A stretch of 64,000 bases of DNA from Hyaloperonospora brassicae (lineage: Eukaryota > Oomycota > Peronosporomycetes > Peronosporales > Peronosporaceae), in the NCBI GenBank assembly GCA_947650285.1, contig CANTFL010001254.1:124001-188000 (forward strand). Reading direction: 5' to 3'. Below the pieces are notes generated by a model. It was given only the letters and a program-made list of their open reading frames with translations. It searched no databases and was not told the origin of the DNA. The position numbers were made by a program, and so were the translations under genes. Below, piece after piece: positions 12,233-21,565 of the stretch. The stretch's first letter is position 1, and each line of letters starts with the position of its first letter.

Positions 12233-13569
12233 CTAGTCAAACACATCCTCCAGAGCTTCGCCCAGCAGCATACCACCAAGAACACCAGCGCCAACACCCA
12301 TCGCCATCTGTCCAGTGCTCATGCCACCTCCGCGCTTGCCGCCATGCCCAGAGCTACCACCGCGACCAAGGAGATTGCCAGCACTAAAGCCACCATGCCC
12401 AGAGCTGCCGCTGCTTCCAAATAGTTTGCCAGCACTAAAACCACCATGCCCAGAGCTGCCACCGCTTCCAAATAGTTTGCCAGCACTAAAGCCACCATGC
12501 GAAGATCCATGGCGCTGCTGACGCTGGTCGGATGGGTACCCTCCCTGGCCAACCACGCCGGAAGGTCCTGCTGCCGCGTAGGCCACTGCAGGTGGAGGCG
12601 GGTAGCCATAAGCCTGCCCCGCTACGGCAGGTGGCGGATAGTACGCCGACTGGCCAGGGTACTGTGGTGCAGGTGCTTGTCCGGGGTACTGTGCTGCAGG
12701 TGCTTGTCCGGGGTACTGTGCCGTAGGTGGCTGTCCGTACTGTGGTGCAGGTGGCTGCCCGTACTGTGCCGCGGGTGGCTGTCCGTAGTGAGCCGGCGGG
12801 GGCAGTGGGTACTGAGGAGAGTGTGACTGCTGCTGGTAATACGGCTGTGGCGGGTACGGCTGAGACGCGGCCGTCGCAGCGGCAGCAGCAGGGACCGCGT
12901 ACGACGCCACCGGGTACGGCGACGGGTACTGCTGCGTGGCCGAGTAACCCGACTGCTGCGGGTACGACGGGTACGCTTCAGCCGCTGCTGGTGGCTGCAG
13001 AGCCTTTCCCGTCGACGCCGTCGGCACTGGCGGCCCACTTGTGCCCTTGAGCTGCACGCGCAGATTGATCTCTCCCGCACGTTTCGAGCCATTGTGGAGC
13101 GGGTACCACTGGTCCGTGACGCTGCCGTCGACAAACATATTGACCGGCAGACGGCACTCGCCAATGAGCGTACTGGCCGTGAAGTTCTTGTCTTTTACTT
13201 CAATAACGAGCTGGTCCAGCTGGAGGTCCGCGACGGGGAAGACAAACACTTGGTTCCACACGGGCGTCTTATCTGGCAACACACAGGATAACGGCAGATA
13301 GAAATGGGTACAGAGAGCCCCCACAATTGATTGGGGGTTTCCTGTCGTTAGAAATAGAAACGAGACGACGTTTTGCCAGGTAGAAGAAACACAGCGCAGA
13401 GACAGCATAGCACAGCCGCAACACGCCACTCACGTCCATTGTCGTGCACGCGCGTCCTGACGCTCTTGCGGCGCAGCATGAGCTTGCAGTACGGGTCCTG
13501 CTTGCCGAACGTCTGCTTGTCGAGCAAGTTGCGCGCCGAGCACGCGCGTACGTGCAGCTCCATGCTCAT
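12233..13569 (-). CDS. C2-domain protein with Pro/Gly-rich tail (SRC2-like, 2 exons)
   Basis: Exons 13434-13569 and 12233-13272 encode 391 residues. The intron (13273-13433, GTGAGT to CCAG) splits the codon just before KTPVWN. Residues 1-125 form a C2 domain, a membrane or calcium-binding module: ELHVRACSARNL, GKQDPYCKL, KTPVWNQVFVF, STLIGECRLPV. The acidic loop-3 ligands are partly replaced by Thr/Ser, so calcium binding may be weak. A Pro/Gln/Tyr-rich region with repeats such as QYGQPP and QYPGQAP follows. The C-terminus carries three copies of a Gly/Ser unit (HGGFSAGKLFG) and ends in GVGAGVLGGMLLGEALEDVFD. This architecture matches plant SRC2-type C2 proteins. The start chosen is MSMELHV, which begins the C2 strand directly. 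The in-frame extension upstream has low-complexity, non-conserved residues. Confidence 0.8.
12362..12514 (-). repeat. 51-nt tandem repeat inside the C2-protein gene
   Basis: Three copies at a 51-base period, marked by the shared string gccagcacta at 12377, 12428 and 12479. Each codes for a 17-residue Gly/Ser unit. The reading frame is preserved. Confidence 0.8.
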
Positions 13570-14655
13570 GGTGGTCGTGTGCCGGTTCGCGTTAGAGCGG
13601 TCGTTAGAGTGGGCGCTAATTGAGGTGTCGAGAGGTGTCGAGCAAGCGGAGCGCCGAGACGGGTGTTTGTGTTTGGGCTCGCTGGATTTTCGGCAAAAAG
13701 AAACGGATATTACTGCGGACGGACGTTGACAATCCACTCGCTATCGCGCTGACGCATCCGTTCTGCCTTCTTTTGCGCACCCCAATTTGGCAACGAACGT
13801 CCGTCTTAGCCTGCGGCAGAGGGAGAGAGGCGAACTCTGTGCTTAAAATAGCATCGGATCTGGGTAAGCCGCAAGGGGGCGACGATATCGTCAATGTGAT
13901 CGCAGAAACATGCACCTATTTTGTGGCACCATGTTATCAAAATACGGTAGGAACGACTCAACAAGGCCTCAGAAATGGACACTTTCTTTCGGCTCTAAAA
14001 CCAAGTGGTTTTCAGCGAATATTAGGATAGTCTCGCTAATGATGACATTTCAGCGGATCGCGCAATGAGAATCTCGACAAAGAAAAGGGACACGCATTGT
14101 TGAAGAAGCGAAATGTTTGAGGAGCGTTACTGCTGACCTGTATACAAGCATGTATACAGCGCCGTCGAGCACAAAAGTAGCACGTGCCGTTTATTGTAAG
14201 TTATCTATCCGGCTGTAGTAAAAGCTATCGATAAGAAGCGCTGATGGAATAGTGAGTTCTCGCGATGCGAGCATGTCAGACATCGCTGCTGACCGAGTTG
14301 TTCTGCTGCATATGGTACCGTATGATCACTAGTCATAGGGAAATCGATCGCTTGTGACAGCGACCAAGTCACATCTATTGACACGTTCATCTTTTTGTGT
14401 CACGACAAGTCCATGTTGTTGTTCTGATTACAACTTCCAAGTGAGTATTGCAATACCACTTTGACAAGGATTCTGAAGTAGCTACAAAGAGACGTCCGTC
14501 AAGTCTTTTTGGCAAAGACGGATGGAAACCGACAGCAGCTCACAACACGCGATAGGCGTTTTGCGTGACACGGACGTTGCAGGTACAGGGCATAATAATC
14601 AATTAGTTACAATTCGCAGCGCAGCCATTGCCTGGTGCTGTGCAGTTGACACACT
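13570..14655. other. Intergenic, no gene seen
   Basis: About 1.1 kb upstream of the C2-protein gene and downstream of the acetyltransferase stop codon. Short ORFs only (e.g. 13620-14030 plus), with no recognisable content. Confidence 0.4.
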
Positions 14656-17600
14656 TCACAGACGTTGGCCGTCGTCGACAACTGCACCGTCAGTGCCAAC
14701 TTTGCAAGTCAAACTCGCTCGAATCAATCCAAGTCGCTCTGGCGCTGGCTGTGCTGCAGGAGCTGCTGGTCCGTGCTCGAAACGCTGCAGCTGCATCTCC
14801 GGCAGCCGGAGCGGAGCAGGTCCAAAGATCAATTGGTGCGGATGTTTGCTCCCATGACGCCGGTAGCAGGTATCGCATAGCGCATAGCGCGTGCAGCTTC
14901 GACACGACCAGACTTCCGCGCGCGTGATGAGGAAACTGCACTCCCGGCAAAACACATTGACCTGCGCGACCTGTTCGTTGAAGTAGTGGTGCAGTATCAT
15001 CATAGTCGAGTGCTTGGCGCGGCGCAGCGAGTCGAATTGGTAGCCGGCGTACGAACACAGCTGGTGAAACATGAAGCGACTGCCGAAAAAGCGCGGGACC
15101 TGTTCGTGCCAAGAAGGCACTAGTGACTCTGGGTGACACCCCTTCGCTCGTGGTTTCGCCAACACACTTCCACCAGTCGCCTCGTCGACGTGGTCCATAC
15201 CTTCTAAATCAACCACCAGCAAGTCCTGTTTCAGTCGTTGAATAGCGAACTGGCATTTGTAAAACACCTCGCGCACCTTTGCATCGACTTGAAGCGATGT
15301 CGGTGCTACAAGTGATGCACCGGGAACTTCCTTCTTGATGCGTGCACACGCACCGCCGAATGCAGCTTTACCGTCGCCGTCCGCGGACTCGCTAGCATTC
15401 CCGCAAGCAGCAGCAACCTTCTTCTTGTCGCCAGATCGCCTCTTTTGCTTATCGGTTCGTGAAAGAATCCGACCGATCACTCGCTCTAACTCGGCTGGAA
15501 TGATGTCCCCGTCAAAAATTGGCGGAGCCCGATCTGCTGGCCAAACGAGTTCGTCCGCATCGACGGACTGCACTGTTGTGCCACGGGTTGACACACCCGT
15601 GCCATTCTCTTCTTTCATTGACACGAAAGAAGCTGGACGAGTCGAATCGCCGCGTGTAGGGTGACTGCAGACGCTTTCACTGAAATACCGATCATAGAGC
15701 GTAGACCAGGCTTTGACAATCCCACCGTCCTTCGCTTTGAGGAGCAGCTTGTTGTACCACTGGCGCAAATGCTCGGCGTTCGGGGTCTTTTGAAACGCTG
15801 GACGGCACCAAAACACGTAGCTAATCCGTCTCTGCGGTGGACATGACCATATGTGCACACGAGAGAAGCCGTGCCGCCGCACATAGTCGAAGTAAGCCAG
15901 CAAAATCAGGTGGTAGGCCAGCGTCCGTGCACTTGCAGGCTTCAAATAACGAACACTGTCCAGGTAGGCAATATATACGGCACGCCGATTCGCTTCCAGT
16001 TCGCAATTATCGCCGTATTCTTGAGCGTAGATCGTGAAAAGACAAATCTCCACTCCTTCGTGCTTCTGAAACAGATACAGCCCGCGAGAGAGATAGCTGA
16101 TTCGAGCAGGTATCCGCTGCGAACTAGTATCCGTGCCAGGGCGCATCCGAGCTAGACGGTCCGCGTTCTCATCAAATGCTCGCACCACTATCTCTGGAAC
16201 AGCCATGTGTTCGCCTGGAAATGATAGGGCACGGACGTACAATGTTCGAGCTGCATCGTGCTCGCCAGCTTTGTCCAGCCCACTGCGTAAAAAGTCTTGA
16301 ATAAATATGCTGAGTTCACAACTCGGGATGTTGAGACTCGAGCTGTTCGGAGCGTGTCCACCGGGACCAGGGTGCAAGATTCTGCGCACGGGTGACCCAT
16401 GTAGTGGAGTAGCGCGCTCGCGCCGGCATCGGCACAGCGGGCACACGTACGAATATGCTTTGAGAGGCAAACCATCAGAAGCCGTGCTCGAGGTCTTCTG
16501 AGACTCGTAAGCCCCGATCACAGGGTTATATAATCCACACACTTGATGTAGCCACCGATCGCACTCGCCGCACTTTACCCAAGGCTCCACACTGGGCTCG
16601 CACTTTTTCTTGATGAGAGAGTCCAGCAACGAAGCCGTAAGATCATCATGTGCATGGGGTCGAGATAAACGACTTTTGCACCTGTGGCAATAAACGCGCG
16701 TGCCGTCCTCCGAAATGAAATATACCGAGCCCTTACGGATCTCGGTGCTGCAGCCAGCTGAGCACTGTAGATTCGGCTGAGTAACTTCCAAGCACCGCTG
16801 TTGGCACACAATGCAGGTATTCCCCCGACACACCAGACAGGCATGTTGTGCGCTTAGTCGCTTTGTCTCTCGAGTCTGTTCGGCCTTTACTGATTCGTTG
16901 AAGCGCTGCAGCAACAGTCCAGCGTCCACATGGATATAATGTGACTCAGGGTTGAACAGCATTGCATTCTCAAACACTAATCGGACGTCAGAGACGAAAT
17001 CGTCCAGCTCGAGATATTCTCCGGCGGCGATATTGCGCTTGATGGTGCCAAGATCCATCGGGCGTTGCACAATTGATGTGTACGTAGGCAAGTTCAGAGC
17101 CACGGGATCCACTGGTGTGTTGAACACGCCATGACGATTCCGCGGATCAGACATGAGCTTCAATAGAATATCTGTCACTCTGTCAAAACTCTTGATGCGG
17201 CCTTCCCGACGAAGAGATGCAATATGTCGTGCAATCTCGTCTACTGTCATCTGAAGCATCGGATCCACCGTCACGACATTCTCCGTAAGTTTGTTTCCCT
17301 CACTTGTATGCTCCTTTCCATCACGACTAGACGCGCACCACCCGTCAGGTAAGCTCCGGTTGTCACCAAGCGTTCGACAATCCAACGGCAAAGGTTCGCT
17401 AAGCTTCGGACAGACTCTATGACCACTCGGACTCTCGGCATTCACAGCTTGGAGTGACGTCACGGGTAACGCACCTACATTGCCGCTACCTCGCTGATGC
17501 TTGCGTGGCGAGAACGTGGTAGGTTTATCGCAAGTAGCGATACCATTGTTAAATGCTGCACTGCGCGGACGCTTGCGCACCTCGCCTCTAGGAGACTTTG

Positions 17601-17967
17601 ACTGCACTGTCTTCGTGCTCTTGATGGGACTCTTTGCTCTGGGCTGGACTCCATTCCCCGCTAAGTCGTTTGCTACACCCACCACGGCCTCCTGAGATGG
17701 TGCACGTATAGACAACACTCGCTGCTTGGTAGTGGTCTTCCCACTACTATTAGCTGTGCAAGCGTTGTGGCGTTGCCGCACGTATTGACACGGCCGCACT
17801 GTTAGCGTAACGGGACGTGGCAGCAACGTCGGACAAGTCATGGGGCCAGACCTTCGACGATGCGGAGGCATGGGGCAACTGAACACGATTTTGGTCCATT
17901 CGGATTGCACAAAACGTTCGCTCTCCAGTCCTGCCTCCACGGCCGAGCTCAGCTTGCGCCAGAGCAA
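14656..17967 (-). CDS. p300/CBP-type histone acetyltransferase (KAT11 family)
   Basis: Single ORF of 1103 residues for a nuclear lysine acetyltransferase and transcription co-activator. Domain order: a basic, low-complexity N-terminus (1-235); a bromodomain at about 239-356 (RPMDLGTIKRNI, NAMLFNPESH), which reads acetyl-lysine; a Cys-rich PHD/RING-like zinc module at about 377-506; the KAT11 catalytic domain at about 590-760; and a ZZ zinc finger at about 1003-1053 (CRECSFLI, CRSCTRYALCDTCY). In the catalytic domain YLDSVRYLKP, HIWSCPP and RQWYNKLL carry the Asp-Ser, Trp and Trp-Tyr positions of human p300 that form the acetyl-CoA/lysine pocket. No TAZ or KIX domain is visible, and the protein ends about 50 residues after the ZZ finger. 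The first Met is used, though a later one (MPPHRRR, about residue 33) is possible. It lies 123 bases downstream of the next minus-strand gene. Confidence 0.88.
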   Translation of the reverse strand: MLWRKLSSAVEAGLESERFVQSEWTKIVFSCPMPPHRRRSGPMTCPTLLPRPVTLTVRPCQYVRQRHNACTANSSGKTTTKQRVLSIRAPSQEAVVGVANDLAGNGVQPRAKSPIKSTKTVQSKSPRGEVRKRPRSAAFNNGIATCDKPTTFSPRKHQRGSGNVGALPVTSLQAVNAESPSGHRVCPKLSEPLPLDCRTLGDNRSLPDGWCASSRDGKEHTSEGNKLTENVVTVDPMLQMTVDEIARHIASLRREGRIKSFDRVTDILLKLMSDPRNRHGVFNTPVDPVALNLPTYTSIVQRPMDLGTIKRNIAAGEYLELDDFVSDVRLVFENAMLFNPESHYIHVDAGLLLQRFNESVKAEQTRETKRLSAQHACLVCRGNTCIVCQQRCLEVTQPNLQCSAGCSTEIRKGSVYFISEDGTRVYCHRCKSRLSRPHAHDDLTASLLDSLIKKKCEPSVEPWVKCGECDRWLHQVCGLYNPVIGAYESQKTSSTASDGLPLKAYSYVCPLCRCRRERATPLHGSPVRRILHPGPGGHAPNSSSLNIPSCELSIFIQDFLRSGLDKAGEHDAARTLYVRALSFPGEHMAVPEIVVRAFDENADRLARMRPGTDTSSQRIPARISYLSRGLYLFQKHEGVEICLFTIYAQEYGDNCELEANRRAVYIAYLDSVRYLKPASARTLAYHLILLAYFDYVRRHGFSRVHIWSCPPQRRISYVFWCRPAFQKTPNAEHLRQWYNKLLLKAKDGGIVKAWSTLYDRYFSESVCSHPTRGDSTRPASFVSMKEENGTGVSTRGTTVQSVDADELVWPADRAPPIFDGDIIPAELERVIGRILSRTDKQKRRSGDKKKVAAACGNASESADGDGKAAFGGACARIKKEVPGASLVAPTSLQVDAKVREVFYKCQFAIQRLKQDLLVVDLEGMDHVDEATGGSVLAKPRAKGCHPESLVPSWHEQVPRFFGSRFMFHQLCSYAGYQFDSLRRAKHSTMMILHHYFNEQVAQVNVFCRECSFLITRAEVWSCRSCTRYALCDTCYRRHGSKHPHQLIFGPAPLRLPEMQLQRFEHGPAAPAAQPAPERLGLIRASLTCKVGTDGAVVDDGQRL

Positions 17968-18090
17968 GTACTTGACAAATTTGGTATAAAAATCACTCGA
18001 CGAGCCCAGACCTGCTGCAATGAGCTCTGTAGCAAAAACACACGGGTCAACGTTAACGACACTCCCATCTCCAACACAGTTGTACGCGAG

Positions 18091-18717
18091 CTAGCCACAG
18101 CACGCACCAATAAGCAGCCGCAGGACACTAGCACTGGGCGTCTTGCGAGTTCCGTAAAACAGCAAAAACGCTGCATCTTCTTCCCCAAGGCGCCGCTTCC
18201 GTACCCTGATCGCGCGGTACTTATTCTGGACATTGTCTAGTTCTTGCCGCGCTGCAACTTTCTGCTGCTTCTCCTTCGTTTCCTGCTGCTGCTCCATCAC
18301 AGATTCATCCACCACAATCTCCTCCGTCTTCTTCTCGTTGACCACCACGTCTTTGTCCTCGTCATCCTCGTCCAGCTCCAGCACTTGCAGCCTCCTCTTG
18401 ACTTGCACAGGCTTCTCCCCGTCGTCTCTTTTCGTCACTTCCATCTCCTCTTCTTCTTCTTCCTCCTCGTCCTCACTACAGCAGTCGATCGTCACCACCT
18501 CAGGCTTCGCACTGTCCTTCATAGCCGTTAGCGCTTCGGCCGGTGGCTGCAGCACCGCTACTTCCTCGTCCTCGTCCTCGTCTCCGCTGCTTATGCTGAT
18601 ACACACGCGCTCGCCTGCACTCGATTGGCCTGCAGCGACCAAATGCTCGCGCACGGGCGGACGCGCGGCCTCGCGCGTGCGGGGCAAACGCGCCAAGAAG
18701 CGACTCGGAGCCTCCAT
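18091..18717 (-). CDS. Acidic protein with tandem SUMO-interaction-like motifs
   Basis: Not a family I recognise. From the Met at 18717 it has 208 residues. An Arg/Pro-rich N-terminus is followed by three hydrophobic-then-acidic modules: VCISISSGDEDEDEE (about 38-52), VVTIDCCSEDEEEE (about 74-87) and LQVLELDEDDED (about 109-120). These fit the SUMO-interaction motif pattern of a short Val/Ile/Leu strand next to Ser/acidic residues. A charged coiled-coil-like Glu/Gln/Lys stretch and a basic KYRAIRVRKRR patch, possibly nuclear-localising, come next. The C-terminus is GTRKTPSASVLRLLIGACCG. The ORF is open to 18783, but CCAAT boxes at 18758 and 18791 (as ATTGG) fit better with the later start. 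No RING or nuclease motif is visible, so the role is unknown; nuclear SUMO-linked function is inference. Confidence 0.6.
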   Translation of the reverse strand: MEAPSRFLARLPRTREAARPPVREHLVAAGQSSAGERVCISISSGDEDEDEEVAVLQPPAEALTAMKDSAKPEVVTIDCCSEDEEEEEEEEMEVTKRDDGEKPVQVKRRLQVLELDEDDEDKDVVVNEKKTEEIVVDESVMEQQQETKEKQQKVAARQELDNVQNKYRAIRVRKRRLGEEDAAFLLFYGTRKTPSASVLRLLIGACCG

Positions 18718-19231
18718 TGCCGTCCACTTGAGCCTAGAAACGCAGGTGCGGGCTCTCATTGGCTGCGTCGTGCCACCATTCATTCGTTTGATTGGCTGAA
18801 TCTCGTGTCCCTGATCTTTGCGGCAGTTGCGACTGTTTCGGACCCCAGATGGCTACATTCCGTCAGCCAGACCAGCGCCCGTCAAACGGGAGCGAACAAC
18901 TGACCAACTGACCGACTGACCAACTGACCGACCGACCGACTGACCAGAGGGCCCGGTGTCCTGCCTCCACATGGCTACATTCGATCGTCATGGCTACACC
19001 CTCACACGTGAGCTCTTTACCGTCGTCATCATCAACGTCGTGTTCGTCTTCTCCGTCGTGTGATGGGAGTGACACGTCCCCTCTCCATCGCGTCCACAAC
19101 GTCGTTGACGCGAGCGTTGCAAGTCGCTTCCTGTCGTGACACCTCGGCCACTCCCGTCCCACGTCACGACAGGCAGTCACGACACGCAGTTGGCCCTTTC
19201 CCGTCACTTTGCCACTTGCCCGTTGCGCCCC
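18718..19231. promoter_or_regulatory. Divergent promoter region with CCAAT boxes and GACC/AACT repeat
   Basis: Lies between the acidic minus-strand gene and the plus-strand gene at 19232. ATTGG (CCAAT reverse) occurs at 18758-18762 and 18791-18795. A tetranucleotide-type repeat of GACC and AACT units fills about 18897-18947. No additional gene seen. Confidence 0.5.
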
Positions 19232-20559
19232 ATGCACGTCACGGCCGAGCAGCAGCAGCAGCTCGTGCAGCAGCAGCCGCCACGGGTCGACGACGGTCGT
19301 GCACCTGCGGCCCCATGTGGTGACTGGTCCTTGACGCCATTGCCGCAGCAGTCGCGCCCGACAACGCCCGTAACGGTGCTGTCGTCGTCGTCGTCTTTGG
19401 CTTCGTCGGCTGCGTCTTCGCCTCGGCCGACGACGGCGCTTGGCCTTAGTGCGCCGTCCAAGCGACTCAACTGGACGCGTCGACTGGTGATCACCAGACA
19501 GCCGCTGTCGGAGTTTTACAAGGACGAAGGCGGCAAAGCCAATGCCCTCGAAGTCGAAGTGACGCTCGTGGAGTTTGACCAGTTTGGCGAACCGGCGCGG
19601 TCGAGCGACAAGGAGTTTGTCGACATTCCCCTTCGCATTTTGCTGTTCTTTGAGTCGGGCAAGCGCGTGGACGACACGGACCAGGAGATCTTTCGGTTCG
19701 TGGGCAACGACTACGACTCGGTCGTGATTCGAGCTGCCACGCGCACGGCTGTGGTGCAGTTTCGTCTCGAGAAAGTGAGCCGACGGAAGGATGGCCAGCG
19801 GTTCAAGCTACGCATCGAAGTGGACCAGGAGCAGTGCACGGCCAATGTAGCGGATCTCACGCCAGTGTTTACGAACGCGATCTGCGTGCTGTCGAAGCGG
19901 AAACACCCAAGTCCGTACAGCTCGGACTCGTCCATCCGCGTGAAAGAACCTCCTCCCAAGTTGCTCAAACGAGGTACCGTAGTGCTCTGTCGTTCAATGT
20001 GTCGTTACACGTCACGTCACATCACGCGTTTTCCGATTGTTTGCTTTGTGCTGCAGACTTGGCGCTGCTGGAAGATCGACTCAACAGGAAGATTGATGGA
20101 CTCTCAGCACAAGTCCACCATCTGGGTCAGTTAGTGCAGAAACAGGTTGGTTGGTTGGTCGTGACTTGATGGACTTGGACTTGACTTCGCAGTACTTACA
20201 GCACGTTTGCCATCACGTGACAGAATGAGCTGCTTGCCAAGCGCCATACACCTTCCATTCCGCCAGGACTGCACTCGGCTCCAAGCGAAAGTGCCATTCT
20301 AGAATGGCTGCTTCGATCAAATACTGTGGATGACAGCACGTGGTCCAAGCCAGCTCTCGAACCGCATCTACTGCCAAACACCATCATGCCTTATTTCGAG
20401 CTGGGCGACGAGCCGTATCACGGCGTGGATGTCGACCTCACACCCGCACTCGTTGCTCTACCGGCTACGACTGCAGCAACAACAACAACAACAACAACCA
20501 AATCAGATGCGCACACGAGCGAGCCAACGACACCGTCGCTACCATTTGGCGACCTTTGA
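19232..20559 (+). CDS. Unrecognised beta-rich and coiled-coil protein (3 exons)
   Basis: Exons 19232-19973, 20057-20145 and 20224-20559 give 388 residues. Introns of 83 and 78 nt run from GTACCG to CTGCAG and from GTTGGT to GACAG. The first 75 residues are Gln/Ser/Pro-rich. Residues about 77-230 form a dense, probably beta-sheet core (LNWTRRLVITRQPLSEFY, VPLRILLFF-like PLRILLFFESGKR, VVQFRLEKVSRRKDG, RFKLRIEVD, FTNAICVLSKRK). Exon 2 and the start of exon 3 carry a leucine-rich coiled coil (LLEDRLNRKI, HHLGQLVQKQ, NELLAKR), followed by an acidic/aromatic segment and a Thr tract. A sandwich-fold core plus coiled coil would fit a dimeric regulatory or DNA-binding protein, but that is speculation. 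An upstream in-frame Met at 19136 would add 32 residues. Confidence 0.7.
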
Positions 20560-20693
20560 CGTGCTGTATCCGAGACTGTAGGTACTTGTCACATTTTCGC
20601 CAGCCGACCACTACCCCGTGCGCTCGAAAATACAGTATGTGGCCTCGCTTGACGCGTCGTCCGCCTCGTTTTTCATTTTTTCGTTACTTGTTA

Positions 20694-21340
20694 CTACTGC
20701 GCATCGACATCGCCGCTTCCTGTCTCGAGAAAGTGTCGAAAGTCGCCCACCACTTGGACGAGTTTGCCGGCTGTTTGAATCTGGCGATGCAAATCCACGT
20801 TCTTGGGACTCTTTTCCATGAGGTACAGCAGCTTTTCCTTCCGCCGAAGCTGCAGCAAGCGACGTCAGTCTCAGTGTGCGATTTCTTTCACACACCGTCC
20901 ACAACGCAGCAACGCAGTAAGTACCGTACAATCTCTTTGTAGAGCTCGTCACACACCAAGTTGAACTGCTCGAGCTTCTTGACCACTTGGTCCTCCACAC
21001 TGCTCGGCTCGTCCTCCTCGCTCCTGCATCACCCGCACCAGCCCACGACAACGTCAGCTATCCACACTGTACCCACAGCAATACAACATACAGCAAACGG
21101 CCAGGAGGCAAAAGCTACGTACGCCAACTGCTCTTCGCACTGCACGAGCGTCAGGCACTCGGCCACGAGTTCCTACACCATTCAACAGCACATAGCGCCG
21201 TCAGTGGGCCGACCCACGCGCTCCAACTTGTCTCCTCCTGTCGCACACACGTCGAACTTGGCGCAGACGTCCTCGACGCGCAGCGCAAAGGGCTTGTTCG
21301 GGTCCTTGGCCGCCTCGCTCGTCAGCATTACGTTCGCCAT
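20694..21340 (-). CDS. Unrecognised 140-residue helical protein (4 exons)
   Basis: Exons 21218-21340, 21123-21172, 20930-21023 and 20694-20849 splice to an uninterrupted 140-residue frame. Introns are 45, 99, 80 nt and all are GT-AG. The protein starts MANVMLTSEAAKDPNKPF and is predicted largely helical. Charged heptad-like stretches include ELVAECLTLVQCEEQLA, SSVEDQVVKKLEQFNLV, LYKEILRRKEKLLYLMEK and LHRQIQTAGKLVQVVGDF. It ends in TGSGDVDAQ. It is transcribed divergently from the CCR4-NOT subunit 3 gene across a 225-base spacer with three CCAAT boxes. I do not recognise the family; a small subunit of a larger complex is plausible given the size and helices. The 45-nt first intron is unusually short, but reading through it meets a stop. 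Confidence 0.65.
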
Positions 21341-21565
21341 GCGTCTCAGCACGTTCGGGTCTTATGGGTACACAACAGCGTCGACCGAACCAATGGGAAC
21401 TCGCGCCCGCCGACGAGGCGCGCAAGTTTCTGGCGTCGCGGATTGGCTGAAACGACCGCCTCGATTTCGTCCAATCGCCGTGCGACGCTCGCCGCCGTCC
21501 ACACCCCCTGTAGCTCGTTCGCCCCCGGAGGAGGAAGCAGAGCGAGCGGCAGCGTCGACGTCGCA
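21341..21565. promoter_or_regulatory. Bidirectional promoter with three CCAAT boxes
   Basis: The 225-base spacer between divergent start codons contains CCAAT at 21390-21394, ATTGG at 21442-21446 and CCAAT at 21471-21475. Close divergent placement and paired motif orientation suggest a shared promoter. Binding by an NF-Y-type factor is inferred from the motif only. Confidence 0.5.

Noticed and set aside
20987..21565. In-frame upstream extension of NOT3
   Set aside because: Runs through the promoter and exons of the divergent gene and lacks conserved sequence. The family start MAGQRKLL is at 21566.
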